Notes under the pieces: generated by a model
Databases searched by the model: none
What the model saw: the letters and a program-made list of their open reading frames with translations, nothing else
What the model was told of the DNA's origin: nothing
Position numbers and translations under genes: made by a program
Origin: RI-106 sp964496875
GTDB lineage: Bacteria; Cyanobacteriota; Vampirovibrionia; Obscuribacterales; Obscuribacteraceae
Assembly: GCA_964496875.1 (NCBI GenBank)
Contig: CAZCBH010000017.1
Span: 1-64,000, forward strand
Direction of reading: 5' to 3'
DNA: 64,000 nucleotides
Shown here: positions 36,301-44,638 of the stretch, in pieces
Numbering within the stretch: position 1 is the stretch's first letter
Layout: every line of letters begins with the position of its first letter

Positions 36301-36576
36301 TTTGATTAGGGAGAGGTTCTGGATGGACTGGGATTCGATGTGTTCGATTCCAGGGACATAGAGGAAGAAAAGTTCATAGGTCGAGGTGATGTAGCCTTCC
36401 ATCTGCTCGGGGGACATGCCGCCGTAGCCCTGGATTACATAAATCGCCGGGATTTTGAGATCCGGGAAGATATCGCGTTTCATGCTGGTTATTGCCATCA
36501 CCGCCACCAGAACAATGGCCAGGACCGCCGCCACCACGGTGATCGGTCTTTTCATTGCTGCTGCGATAATCCACAT
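33379..36576 (-). CDS. RND efflux pump, AcrB/HAE1-like superfamily
   Basis: 1065 residues with twelve membrane helices in the standard arrangement and two large periplasmic loops. In the proton-relay helix TM4 the sequence is GILVDEATVCIENI, so the usual Asp-Asp pair is Asp400-Glu401. In TM10 the usual Lys context reads GVGIANAILLV, with Ala963 where AcrB has Lys940. This variant recurs in some divergent RND subfamilies, so coupling may differ from AcrB. The substrate cannot be read from sequence. It is nine bases downstream of tolC and upstream of the adaptor gene. Confidence 0.95.
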   Translation of the reverse strand: MWIIAAAMKRPITVVAAVLAIVLVAVMAITSMKRDIFPDLKIPAIYVIQGYGGMSPEQMEGYITSTYELFFLYVPGIEHIESQSIQNLSLIKVFFQPDTDMASAMAGIVAMANRATSLMPKGTYNPFVLRFDAGSLPVGQLVLSSETKTVKELEDLAYTRIRPMLATVPGAEAPPPFGGNIRSIVISVDADKLRKYNISGDEIIQALETGNKVLPAGNVRTGDYMRIAPVNTDLPDIHQLDYLPIRTGHGPQIFIKDVGVVQDSADILCGYALFQGRRTVYLPAVKRADASTVSVVDNLKAALPRMQAVLPNDVKISYEFDQSKYVREAIDDVFREGLMGTILPGLMILIFLRDFRSTLIVVTTIPLSLLSAIVGLWLCGQTFNIQTLSGLALAIGILVDEATVCIENIHSHLSEGAALARAVFDACVETMVPRMLAMFSVVAVFVPSFFMVGITRELFIPLSLAVGFAMIASTTLASTVVPIMAVWILKAEHKEAKRDFVDVLKDGLGKILHFLAPIRGIVVPVYLIVAISTVVFLYEDIGKQLFPDSGTSQFRVRISAPTGMRVEALEDRVLHTIERVKKLAGPGNVEKTLGYAGQQPPMFPISSAFLWTSGPHQAVLDVQLNEKSGIDISKFKDKLREDLKKTIPDTLFSFEPGDLVSQIMNLGSPTPITVQVTGPDLVADKLFAGKVLKEMKKISQLRDLQWGQPLDYPSCEIKIDRELAGQLGVTPEDIGMSLQPAFFSSRFVHLSLWRDAKSGFSYQVQVQVPQDQIRSKEDIEKFPTMKSTRSDQMAEYMDELEDPDTNRYYPGNHTRRRQHPLIQDVAKVEYGVTNGEFDRYNMMRMVSLTANIEGNDLGRAGEAVQEAVRRAGKPPPGVFVNVLGQVPLLEDTFFHLLTGLLLAVVIITLMLLAYFQASRVVLIVMSTSPAILLGVLTMLTVTGTTLNVQSFMGAIMSTGVGIANAILLVVFAEQSRAKGMSAEEAAIHGAQSRMRPILMTSIAMVAGMIPMALSGGQSASLGRAVIGGLSMSTLSVLTILPLVFMIIQKSAPVGVRSLHPEDQGI

Positions 36577-36585
36577 AACTTCTAC

Positions 36586-38097
36586 TTACTCTTCAGGACT
36601 TGTGCCTTCGGCTATTCTTACTAGCTCTAGAAATGGTTTCAGGTCTCCCTGGGCGTAGGCCAGGGAGAGGATGGAGCGCCAGACCTCCACCTGGGCTACT
36701 GCATTTTCCACTTTCGCTTCTGCCAGAGTCTTTTCGGCGTTGGCGAGGGTGACCACATTGGTCAAGCCGGTGCTGTATCTCTTTTGCACCTTAATCTCTC
36801 TGACTCTGGCGGCTTGCACCAGTATCGGTGTCTGCTCCGCTACTTTGCGCGCCTGTTCCAGCATGATGCGACTGTTGGCGTCTTTTTTCTCCAGGACCTG
36901 CATCGCCAGGTCGAAATCGGCTTTAGCGGCTAGCTCATTGCTGCGGGCCATGCGCTTTTGCGCTTTCAGCGGGAAGTATTCCATTATCGGGAAGCTGAAG
37001 CTCACTCCGACCATATAGTTGAAAACCTGGGGCAGTACGCCTCCGGCTACCGGTCGTATCGGGTTCACCCCGTCGGTGCTGCCCCGCCCCCATAACGAGG
37101 CGTTGAGCCAGAGGTGAGGGCGATAAGCTTTGTCCAGTACAAGCTGCTTGGCACGCCATCGCTTTACCTCCGCCATTTTCATTCTGGCAAGAGGATGGCT
37201 GCTCAAGTCTATCGGGCTTGTTTCTTCTACTTTCATAGGGCTGCGGATCATGGGATCCGAGACGATGTCTATGTCTTCTGACGCCAGGCCCATCTTTTCT
37301 GCCAGACCGACCAGGGCGAGACGGGCATTTTTCTCTGCTTTGATCAGGGCTATTTTTGTCTTGGCTACTTCGTAATCTAAATCCGCTGTGTCCACTGCCG
37401 GACGAAGTCCTTCTGCCACCAGTGTCTTGACCCGGAGTCTGGAGGCTTCCATGTGTCGCAACTCCGCTTCCCGGGCTTCGATCATCTGTTTGGCAGCCAC
37501 CGCCAGAAGAAACGCTTCGGAGGTATCGAAGGCGACATCGAGTTTGGTGAGATTGACATCGGCTCTGGCCGTTCTGGCGTCGGCAAAGGCGAATTTGTCG
37601 TTTGCTTTTCGCATGCCGAAATCCACCAGCAACCAGTTCAAGTTGAGACCCTGGAGGTTGTTCGAAAGTGGCGTGAGAGTGGTGCTGGACACCGGAGGAC
37701 CGGAGTCCACCGGCACGGTATCGAATCCGGAGACATTGTTCATGACAACGCTGGCGATTCGATTCGGCGTTACCGCCGACTGCTGGATATCGATGTTGAG
37801 GTTGGGTAGATACTGGGTCTTGGCAAGAGTGACGTTGGCTTTGGCCGCTCTCAACTTGAAGAATTTTTTCTGAATGGAAGGATAGTTGCGCAGGCTTATA
37901 TCGACACATTCTTTGAGGCTGAGAGCCTTTGTCGGCCGAATCGGCTGGAATTGCAGATCTGGAACCGGGACTTCTCTGCCGGCAGCTTCTACGGGTGTTA
38001 TGCAGAAACAATTTCCCAGGAGAAAAATGCAAATTGCCGCGATTGAAACTAGTTCAAAGGCATGGCTTCCATGTTTTGCATGTCTCAACAATTTCAT
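36586..38097 (-). CDS. TolC-family outer membrane efflux protein
   Basis: 503 residues from ATG 38097 (MKLLRHAKHG), whose signal peptide runs through AAICIFLLGNCFC to ITPVEA. The frame is open to 38268, but those 57 extra residues do not look like a signal sequence. LKECVDISLRNYPSIQ, AKANVTLAKTQYLPNL and the long helical stretches are the OEP/TolC pattern. It is the first gene of the efflux operon and forms the outer-membrane channel of the RND system. Confidence 0.92.
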   Translation of the reverse strand: MKLLRHAKHGSHAFELVSIAAICIFLLGNCFCITPVEAAGREVPVPDLQFQPIRPTKALSLKECVDISLRNYPSIQKKFFKLRAAKANVTLAKTQYLPNLNIDIQQSAVTPNRIASVVMNNVSGFDTVPVDSGPPVSSTTLTPLSNNLQGLNLNWLLVDFGMRKANDKFAFADARTARADVNLTKLDVAFDTSEAFLLAVAAKQMIEAREAELRHMEASRLRVKTLVAEGLRPAVDTADLDYEVAKTKIALIKAEKNARLALVGLAEKMGLASEDIDIVSDPMIRSPMKVEETSPIDLSSHPLARMKMAEVKRWRAKQLVLDKAYRPHLWLNASLWGRGSTDGVNPIRPVAGGVLPQVFNYMVGVSFSFPIMEYFPLKAQKRMARSNELAAKADFDLAMQVLEKKDANSRIMLEQARKVAEQTPILVQAARVREIKVQKRYSTGLTNVVTLANAEKTLAEAKVENAVAQVEVWRSILSLAYAQGDLKPFLELVRIAEGTSPEE

Positions 38098-38321
38098 CAA
38101 GATAATTCGGACCCCAGGCTGACAGCCGAATTCAGGAGACTTCAGCGAACTTTGGCTATCAGAATGAGCCAGCACTAGTAAAGTGTTCTCAAAACAGCTC
38201 GGAAAAAGTCTAATTATTTTACTCGACCCGCTTATTGTCATGTTTTTTGTTAAGATTAAGTAATTCACTTTCAGGACAGTGATTTTATAAACTTGTTGAA
38301 GTGTTTTTGGGGAGTAACCTT

Positions 38322-39158
38322 TTGCAGAATCTGCAGCTTCAGCGCTTTCCGGGATTGATATCGGGATGCGTCCTGGCTATCGCTTTATTCCTTGTTTGTT
38401 CAATCGCAGGCACCATCCCGGGTGCCCTGGCTGAAGCAGGCGATTCTCCCGGCGATCAACTTTTAGACGACTACTTAGATAATAGCTATACAGATAGAGA
38501 TTCGGACAGAGATTCCGATGGTTTGCTGGATGATGACGATAGGCGCGACGAGAGAAAACGGGACGACCGGAAACTCAGAGACAAGGAAGAAGATGATGAT
38601 GACGACAATGATCGAGATCGGCTTCGCAGCAAGTGGCTGGAGGACTTTCAAGACACCGATTTCAGAAAGAAGACTTTCGACGACTTCTTGTTGAGGGACC
38701 CTCGCCGTGATTCTCGAGCCGACAGTCGAGATGACGACGACGGCCACGATCGGGACCCGGAAACGAAATCAGATAGGGATGAAAAGGCAAAAAGAGAAGA
38801 TCGGGAAAGACGGCATGAACTAAGCGATATGAGACCGGATTCCTCTGAGCTTGCTGATCAAGCGACTCTTCCCGGAGATGACGACGATGATGTCGATGAT
38901 GGTCGAGTCACCGAACAGCCGGTTCTCGGTGGAGACTATGAAGACGATCCGGCTATCAAAAGAGATGACGAAAGGGTTTTTCTAGATTTGACCAAGCCGG
39001 TGCCGGGTATGTTGCAAGATTGGGTACCGGACCGTGTCAATCGGCTGCATAATGGCGCTTTCGAGAAAGAGCCGGATAATGGTTTTCCGGTGCCGTATCG
39101 ACTGAATGGTCATCTGGATATAGAGAGAAAGCGGCCCTGGGCCGAAGAGGCGGATTAG
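38322..39158 (+). CDS. Secreted Asp/Arg-rich low-complexity protein
   Basis: 278 residues from TTG 38322, supported by GGGGAG seven bases upstream; GTG 38301 is an alternative. A signal peptide (LISGCVLAIALFLVCSIAGTIPGALA) leads to about 170 residues dominated by Asp, Arg, Lys and Glu (DSDRDSD, EEDDDDDNDRD, RDDDDGHDRD). The last 60 residues are more ordinary (LDLTKPVPGMLQDWV, GFPVPYRLNGHL). No family is recognised. Such composition suits metal or counter-ion binding or an unfolded spacer in the envelope (inference). It ends seven bases before the next TPR gene. Confidence 0.75.
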   Translation: MQNLQLQRFPGLISGCVLAIALFLVCSIAGTIPGALAEAGDSPGDQLLDDYLDNSYTDRDSDRDSDGLLDDDDRRDERKRDDRKLRDKEEDDDDDNDRDRLRSKWLEDFQDTDFRKKTFDDFLLRDPRRDSRADSRDDDDGHDRDPETKSDRDEKAKREDRERRHELSDMRPDSSELADQATLPGDDDDDVDDGRVTEQPVLGGDYEDDPAIKRDDERVFLDLTKPVPGMLQDWVPDRVNRLHNGAFEKEPDNGFPVPYRLNGHLDIERKRPWAEEAD

Positions 39159-39165
39159 AGAGCTG

Positions 39166-40740
39166 ATGAAATCGAACAGGCAAAGTCTAGTGACTATAAA
39201 GGTGCGAGACAGAATCTGTCGTTGTTTAATGGTATCGATGATAGTGCCGCTTTTGCTGTCATCGGTGACTCCGGAGGCAAGAGCAAATGTCTTTTCGCGG
39301 AAGCCCGTTGTCGATAGCAGGCAGTGGAAACAAGAGTTGGTCCAGGGCGAAGCTTATTTGAGAACTAAAGAGCTAGAGAACGCGGAAATCTGTTTCGAAA
39401 GCGCATACAGGCTCATTCGTCGGGACCGAAGCAGCACTACCTTCGAGTTGGTCACCGTAATGGAGAGCCTTGCAAAGTCCCAGTATATGCAGGAGAAGCT
39501 GGAAGAGTCTCTGCGCCTTTATCGAAAGGCGCTGGCGATTCTAGAGAAGCATGAAGGCAAAGATAACATCGCTCTGGTTCCGACCCTTAATATCATTGGC
39601 GGTGTCTATGAGAATGAGGGGGATTTCAAGAAAGCAGAGAAGTACTATCTTCGAGCTCTGGAGATAAGCGAGAGGATCGAAGGTGACAAGAGTCTGACTG
39701 CCGCTTCTTGCAGGCATAAGCTCGGGCGTATTTACTTTCTCGAGGAAAAGCCTCTGGAAGCGGAAGAGGCGTTCTACAAGACTCTGGTGGCTGTCTTTGA
39801 ATCAGAAAACTCGAAGGCGGCGAAGTCTTCCCGGTCTGAGCTCTCTTCCGCCTTCTTAGAAGAGCTTTTGAGCGATTATATAGATTTGATTTTCAAAAGT
39901 GATCTGCCTACCAAGGTGCTGCAATCGAGATTTCAGGGAGAGCTCTTGAAAGACGAGATAGATCTGCTGGCGCGTCGTAAAGGCGTTGCACCATCGGCTT
40001 TCAGCAAGGAGGTCAGCTATCGGATTTCGCCTGGTTTGGTGTCTAGTGGTTCTACTGGTGATACCGATTCGAAAGCCGCTCTCGATCAAAGTGGTGACAG
40101 TGCCATCGTGCCTTACCGCAAGCCCTCTGACCTGGTGGCACTCGAGAAGATCAATCGGCAGCGTGTTCTCTTTTACGAGAGGATGATCGAAGTTGACATC
40201 AAATCGCTGGGCAGAAATCATCCCAGTGTGGCCAGGGATCTTACCGGACTGGCTAACATCTATTTGAGTCAGAGACGTTACGAGGATGCAAAGCCTCTTC
40301 TTCAGAGAGCTTTGAAAATCTATCAGGACTCTTATGAGGCGGATTCTCAGCTTGTCAGACAGACCCGATTGCTTCTTCAGCTTATATCCGAAGAGGAGTC
40401 TCCTTCGGCTGATTATCATTTCGTCTCCCTGGCGGCAGAGTTGCCCTCTATTCCTTTGCCGGCCCAGAGTCTCGATACCGCTTTCCGTTTGAATGAACTA
40501 GCTTTTCAGTGTTACTGCCAGGGGCGAGTAGAGAGAGCTCGTAAGCTATATGAATATGCCCTGGCTGCCACGGTTGCTGCTTCCGGAGAAGAGAGTCCAT
40601 TGTCCGCCGCTTGTATGGCTGACTTGAGCAGGTTGATGCGCCTTACCGGCCGAGTCGATAAGGCGGAGCGACTGGAGAACAATGCTCGAGCAATCTGGCG
40701 CAAGAAGCTCCAGGAAAAGCGAGCGCAGTTATTGCCTTAG
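39166..40740 (+). CDS. Secreted TPR protein (paralogue of 30380-31978)
   Basis: 524 residues with a signal peptide (CLMVSMIVPLLLSSVTPEARA). The N-terminal TPRs read LENAEICFESAYRL, LEESLRLYRKALAI and FKKAEKYYLRALEI. After a linker of about 130 residues come LGRNHPSVARDLTGLANIY and YEDAKPLLQRALKIY. The end has LAFQCYCQGRVERARKLYEYAL. These match the protein at 30380 in order and sequence. It is probably co-transcribed with the Asp/Arg-rich gene, and its stop overlaps the FHA gene's stop on the other strand by three bases. Confidence 0.88.
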   Translation: MKSNRQSLVTIKVRDRICRCLMVSMIVPLLLSSVTPEARANVFSRKPVVDSRQWKQELVQGEAYLRTKELENAEICFESAYRLIRRDRSSTTFELVTVMESLAKSQYMQEKLEESLRLYRKALAILEKHEGKDNIALVPTLNIIGGVYENEGDFKKAEKYYLRALEISERIEGDKSLTAASCRHKLGRIYFLEEKPLEAEEAFYKTLVAVFESENSKAAKSSRSELSSAFLEELLSDYIDLIFKSDLPTKVLQSRFQGELLKDEIDLLARRKGVAPSAFSKEVSYRISPGLVSSGSTGDTDSKAALDQSGDSAIVPYRKPSDLVALEKINRQRVLFYERMIEVDIKSLGRNHPSVARDLTGLANIYLSQRRYEDAKPLLQRALKIYQDSYEADSQLVRQTRLLLQLISEEESPSADYHFVSLAAELPSIPLPAQSLDTAFRLNELAFQCYCQGRVERARKLYEYALAATVAASGEESPLSAACMADLSRLMRLTGRVDKAERLENNARAIWRKKLQEKRAQLLP

Positions 40741-42766
40741 GCTAGAAGAGCGCTGAGGGTTTGACCTTTGGGTTGCTCTTCGTCTTCTTCCAGAACTTCA
40801 TCGCCTGGCTCTATCTTGTAGCCATCCAGCCAGCCCTTGGACTCGAGCACCTCTTTTTTGACATCATCGGCGCTACCATCTTTCAATGAGATATCGCGGT
40901 AGATTGCCAGAAGCTGTAGAGTGCTCAAAAGGCAGATGTTCTTCTTGACGGCATAGTTGACTACCTCGGTATCGGTAGAGTCTGCCGGTTCTGAGGCTTC
41001 GTCTTCGGTTATCTTGGCGACGATCAATAGACACTTTGGTTCGACTGCTTTTTCGCACCAGTAGGTCGTCTGAGAGATTGAAAGTTTGCCCAGATGGCTT
41101 CTTTCTGCGTTCTCTTCGGTCCAGATGATACGAGCTATGGCGACTCTGTCGTCGTCACCTTCCAGAAGCAATTCATGCTTATCCTCTTCCGATTGGGTGA
41201 CTTTCCAGCCGACCAGACTGAGCACTTTCTTACAGGCGTCGATTAATTCGTCGCCTTTGTGAGTCAGTAGAGTATTTCTCAGACCCTTGGTAAGAGCTGT
41301 CTGTCCTTCGATCTCTTTGATTCGCTCCTGGGTATTGCGAATCTTTTCATTCAGCTCGTCCAGTTCTTCGTTGAGGCTTTTGAGCTCGTCCGAGAAATAC
41401 CGCTTACACCAGTCAGGAATTGTAGTTGCCATCTGATCCACCGTTGTACTGATACTCTTATCGTTTCCGTTCTTGTCTCCTGCCTGAAGCTCTTGCTCTG
41501 CGGCTTCGGCCCGAGCGCGCTCCTCTTCCTCTTCTTTAGCCTTAGCTTCAGCCTCTGCTTCTGCTTTTTCGCGAGCTTCTTCTTCTTCTTTGGCTTTAGC
41601 TTCAGCTTCAGCGATCTTGCGGGCCTCTTCTTCTTCCCTGGCTTTAGCCTCTTCCTCTTCTGCCCTGGCTTTAGCTTCTTCTTCCTCTGCCCTGGCTTTA
41701 GCTTCTTCTTCCTCTGCCTCTGCCCTGGCTTTGGCTTCTTCTTCCTCTGCCCTGGCTTTAGCTTCTTCTTCCTCTTTTGCCTTGGCTTTGGCTTCTTCTT
41801 CCTCTGCCTTGGCTTTAGCCTCTTCCTCTTCTTTGGCTCTGGCTTCTTCTTCGGCCTTGGCTTTAGCCTCTTCCTCTTCCTTGGCTTTGGCCTCTTCTTC
41901 TGCTTTGACTTTGGCTTCTTCTTCTTCTCGTACTTTGTTCAAATCGCCTTTGTCGAGCGCGTCNNNNNNNNNNNNNNNNNNNNNNNNNNNNNNNNNNNNN
42001 NNNNNNNNNNNNNNNNNNNNNNNNNNNNNNNNNNNNNNNNNNNNNNNNNNNNNNNNNNNNNNNCTTTGGCTTCTTCTTCTTCTCGTACTTTGTTCAAATC
42101 GCCTTTGTCGAGCGCGTCTTTGATCAAGTCTTTTGAGAGTAAATCTTCTTCTTCTTCTTCTTCCTTTTCCTCTTCCGCCGTATCTTTTGCTTTGCTTTCG
42201 GAGTCCTCAGATTTGTCTGACTCTGAGCCGGTTGATTTAAGAGGCTCCAGCAGTTGACCAAGAGAAGAGCCGCCGACTTCGCCTATCTTCGATTCCATAT
42301 CGAGGGGCGGTTCCTGGGCGAGTACTTTGGCAACTACCTCTTCGGCTCTGGTGATATCTATCTCTTGAGTCGCGGTGAGGTTCGCCTCTCCTGTCTTCAC
42401 GTCTTCTTTGACATCGACCGGTTTGGGCGAATCGCCGGATTCTGCACTGGCTGCTTCTATAACGAACCAGAATAGAGAGACGCCGATTTTGAGAACATCT
42501 CCATCGTTAATCGGCTCGGGTTCGCCAATTTGATTGCCGTTCAGGAAGGTGCCGTGGCGGCTTTTCGCGTCCTGAACCAGATATTGTCCATTCTCGAAAG
42601 AGATAATAAAGTGGAATCTCGATATGGACTGGTCACCGCTGATGACAATATCGTTGAGGTCGTCCCTTCCGACCCGGCACCGAGGAGTGGTCACGGGAAT
42701 TTTGCGGTTGGACACCAGGTCAACCAGAAAAGCGGTAGGAACTGAATTAGATTCTTTGTTTTCCAT
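40737..42766 (-). CDS. FHA-coiled-coil protein with possible nuclease-fold C-terminus (interrupted by assembly gap)
   Basis: The N-terminal part (42766 downwards) is an FHA domain: VGRDDLNDIVIS, SISRFHF, SRHGTFLNG. An acidic linker and a long EEEAKAKAEE coiled coil follow. The C-terminal domain (about 190 residues) starts near SDELKSLNEELDELNEK and includes GDELIDACKKVLSLVGW, RVAIARIIWTEE, KCLLIVAKI and AVKKNICLLSTLQLL. That order of helices and strands resembles a restriction-endonuclease-like fold lacking the catalytic D/ExK (inference). The 100 N at 41964-42063 lie in the coiled coil. Deleting 155 bp (N plus one 55-bp copy) joins both parts in frame, giving about 624 residues. FHA domains bind phospho-Thr, possibly made by the window's kinases. 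Confidence 0.75.
41964..42063. other. Assembly gap (100 N) flanked by 55-bp duplication
   Basis: The 55 bases before the gap (41909-41963) are identical to the 55 after it (42064-42118). Both lie in the repetitive coiled-coil region of the FHA gene. This is what two overlapping contig ends joined by a fixed-length spacer look like. The real chromosome most likely carries a single copy and no gap. Confidence 0.9.
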
Positions 42767-42980
42767 TTTTCCTTGTCTTTAGACTAGAAATCACTGCGGC
42801 CCCAGGGGCGCTTCGGTGACCTCGGGAGCAAAAAATCCTTCAAAACCTCAATAAAATAGGTCTTTTAACGATACTCCCGGTCATCAATAGATGTTCCACG
42901 AGTAGAACAATATAAACCGCTTGGGGTTCATTTGAGATAGCTTGGGGCTTTATCGGACTAATTTCTCGGTTTTTACAAGG

Positions 42981-43343
42981 TCAGGGTTTGATCATCTCGC
43001 GCGAGACCTTCAGGTCTCGCTCTCCCTCGGTAAACCAGAACATCGAATTGCCTGCTTTGATTACGTCTCCGTCGGTTACGGCTATTTTTGCGTTTATCTT
43101 TTCGCCGTTTACAAAAGTGCCGTAGCTGGAGTTGTTATCTTCTATAAGGTATTTGCCGTCTTCGAGCAGAATCTTGAAATGGTGCTTGGAGATGGATTTG
43201 TCGTCCGAGATCACAATTTCGTTCGAGTCATGGCGACCGACGGTGCATACCGGCGCCGATATAGGGATTTTTCGGTTGGAAACCAGCTCCACGAGAAATG
43301 CTTTTGGGCTGTTGTCGATCTCTTGCTCCGTCATCTCTGGCAC
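42981..43343 (-). CDS. FHA-domain protein
   Basis: 120 residues from GTG 43343, with GGAGA five bases upstream; an ATG at 43334 would remove three residues. Almost the whole protein is one FHA domain: VGRHDSNEIVIS, SISKHHFKIL, SSYGTFVNG. The N-terminus (AFLVELVSNRKIP) and the rest align closely with the FHA part of the 42766 protein, so the two arose by duplication. It has no other domain. A tail of about 20 residues ends in SREMIKP. It precedes the larger FHA gene by 214 bases on the same strand. Confidence 0.9.
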   Translation of the reverse strand: MPEMTEQEIDNSPKAFLVELVSNRKIPISAPVCTVGRHDSNEIVISDDKSISKHHFKILLEDGKYLIEDNNSSYGTFVNGEKINAKIAVTDGDVIKAGNSMFWFTEGERDLKVSREMIKP

Positions 43344-43525
43344 TTACATCTCCGGAAAAGTCATCTTTACATGTTCCACTATAATCGTAAATTTGAACAG
43401 CTTTCTCAACTGTTTTTCAGTTTTACAGATTTATCGGTGCCATTTGTCCTGACAGTGACTGTCAAGTGGAGGGCGCTGACTGATTTCTCGATTTAAGGAA
43501 TAAGTCGGTAAGGCCGGGTAAACTC

Positions 43526-44008
43526 GTGCATGTAGATTCCTGGAGCGAGATCGAAACTATGACAGAAGGCGTGGTGAAATCGGAGACTTTTCTAGATTAT
43601 CTGAGAACGCTGCCCTGGTGCAAACAAGGCGACAACATCCTGGTGGCGGTTCATAAAGGCACTCCTGAAGTCCTGGCTCAGATGCCGGAGCGTGAAGTCA
43701 AGGTGTTCCCCGGCGGGATTGCTGTGAAGATGCAAAAGTCGGTTATATCAAACTTTCAAAGCAAGTTCGATGAGGGTCAGCCACTGCCTGTGGTGCTGGT
43801 CTGGAAGCCCGAAGCCGTCGAAATCTGGTATCGAAAGATCAAACCCACCGACTTTCCTTATGATGCCTGGTCGGACAGCACCGCCGCTGCTTATGAGCAA
43901 GAGAGGGTATTGATTCCTGCCGAGGATATCGACCCTCAGTGCGCATCCGCTCATGCGGAAGTCTTCGGCAAGGTCAATGCCTGTCCGTCGATGATGCCCC
44001 AGTACTAA
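43526..44008 (+). CDS. Hypothetical protein
   Basis: 160 residues from GTG 43526; an ATG at 43559 (MTEGVVKSE) is an alternative. It has no signal peptide or membrane segment. The sequence is acidic and Trp/Pro-containing (DYLRTLPWCKQGDNILVAVH, LPVVLVWKPEAVEIWYRKI). No family is recognised. The last four bases overlap the convergent gene at 44005. Confidence 0.6.
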   Translation: MHVDSWSEIETMTEGVVKSETFLDYLRTLPWCKQGDNILVAVHKGTPEVLAQMPEREVKVFPGGIAVKMQKSVISNFQSKFDEGQPLPVVLVWKPEAVEIWYRKIKPTDFPYDAWSDSTAAAYEQERVLIPAEDIDPQCASAHAEVFGKVNACPSMMPQY

Positions 44009-44541
44009 TCAATATTAAGACTGCTGACGGCGGCGCTGGCCATGCGGGTTTTTCTCAGAAAGTTTTCGTAGCTGCGGTTTACTATCTGGATAGAGCCTGG
44101 ATTGATGTCTCTGCTCGCTATCTGTATGGAAGCCTGGTAGTCTCGGCCGGCGGCGTCGTAATGGCCCAGGTTTTCGTGGGCGCTTGCTCTTAGATAATAA
44201 TGATACCAGTCTGCCGGGGCGAGAGCTATGCATCGATCCAGATCCTCTACGGCACCGTCGAAGATGCCTAGCTTGAATCGGGCTCCGGCTCGGTTGCTGA
44301 GAATGTCCAGATTGTCTCGGTCAAAAAAGAGAACTTTGTCAAACTCGGCAATGGCGCTACCTAATTCAGCCCGCGCTCTTGGATCGACTATAACCTGACT
44401 TTCTTGAAGCGCGTTGGCTCGGTTTAGATGCTGGTTACCCAGAGTGACCGCCTCTTCCAGGGCAGAATTGTATACCACTGCTAAAAGTGCCAGAGAGGCG
44501 GCATAGACGGCCAGGGTGGCCAGGATTGCTTTGATTTTCAT
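44005..44541 (-). CDS. Membrane-anchored TPR protein
   Basis: 178 residues from ATG 44541 (MKIKAILAT); the frame extends to 44577. One N-terminal helix (ATLAVYAASLALLAVVY) is followed by TPR helices (SAIAEFDKVLFFDRDNLD, FDGAVEDLDRCIALAP, YDAAGRDYQASIQIAS). It is probably anchored in the inner membrane with its repeats in the periplasm. The gene lies just downstream of purK on the same strand but has its own 97-base spacer. Confidence 0.7.
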   Translation of the reverse strand: MKIKAILATLAVYAASLALLAVVYNSALEEAVTLGNQHLNRANALQESQVIVDPRARAELGSAIAEFDKVLFFDRDNLDILSNRAGARFKLGIFDGAVEDLDRCIALAPADWYHYYLRASAHENLGHYDAAGRDYQASIQIASRDINPGSIQIVNRSYENFLRKTRMASAAVSSLNID

Positions 44542-44638
44542 ATCGGCTAGGAAGTTTTTTGAAGGTAGAAACAGCAAACGGCAAACGGCTTTCTGCTTTT
44601 GATATTAAGATACGCAGATTTTGTGACCAAATTGTTCC

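Noticed and set aside
36935..38032. 365-codon frame overlapping tolC on the same strand
   Set aside because: It is Arg/Gln/Ser-rich with no domain and shares the sequence of a clear TolC gene in another frame.
41493..42257. Phe/Leu-rich and Ala/Ser-rich plus-strand frames across the first gap
   Set aside because: They are complements of the EEEAK coiled-coil repeat; the Phe/Ser composition is a by-product of that repeat, and the frames run through the N run.
42892..42909. TGTTC-N8-GAACA dyad between the two FHA genes
   Set aside because: Arms are five bases and the orientation is opposite to a GAAC-N4-GTTC LexA box; at this length it may be chance.
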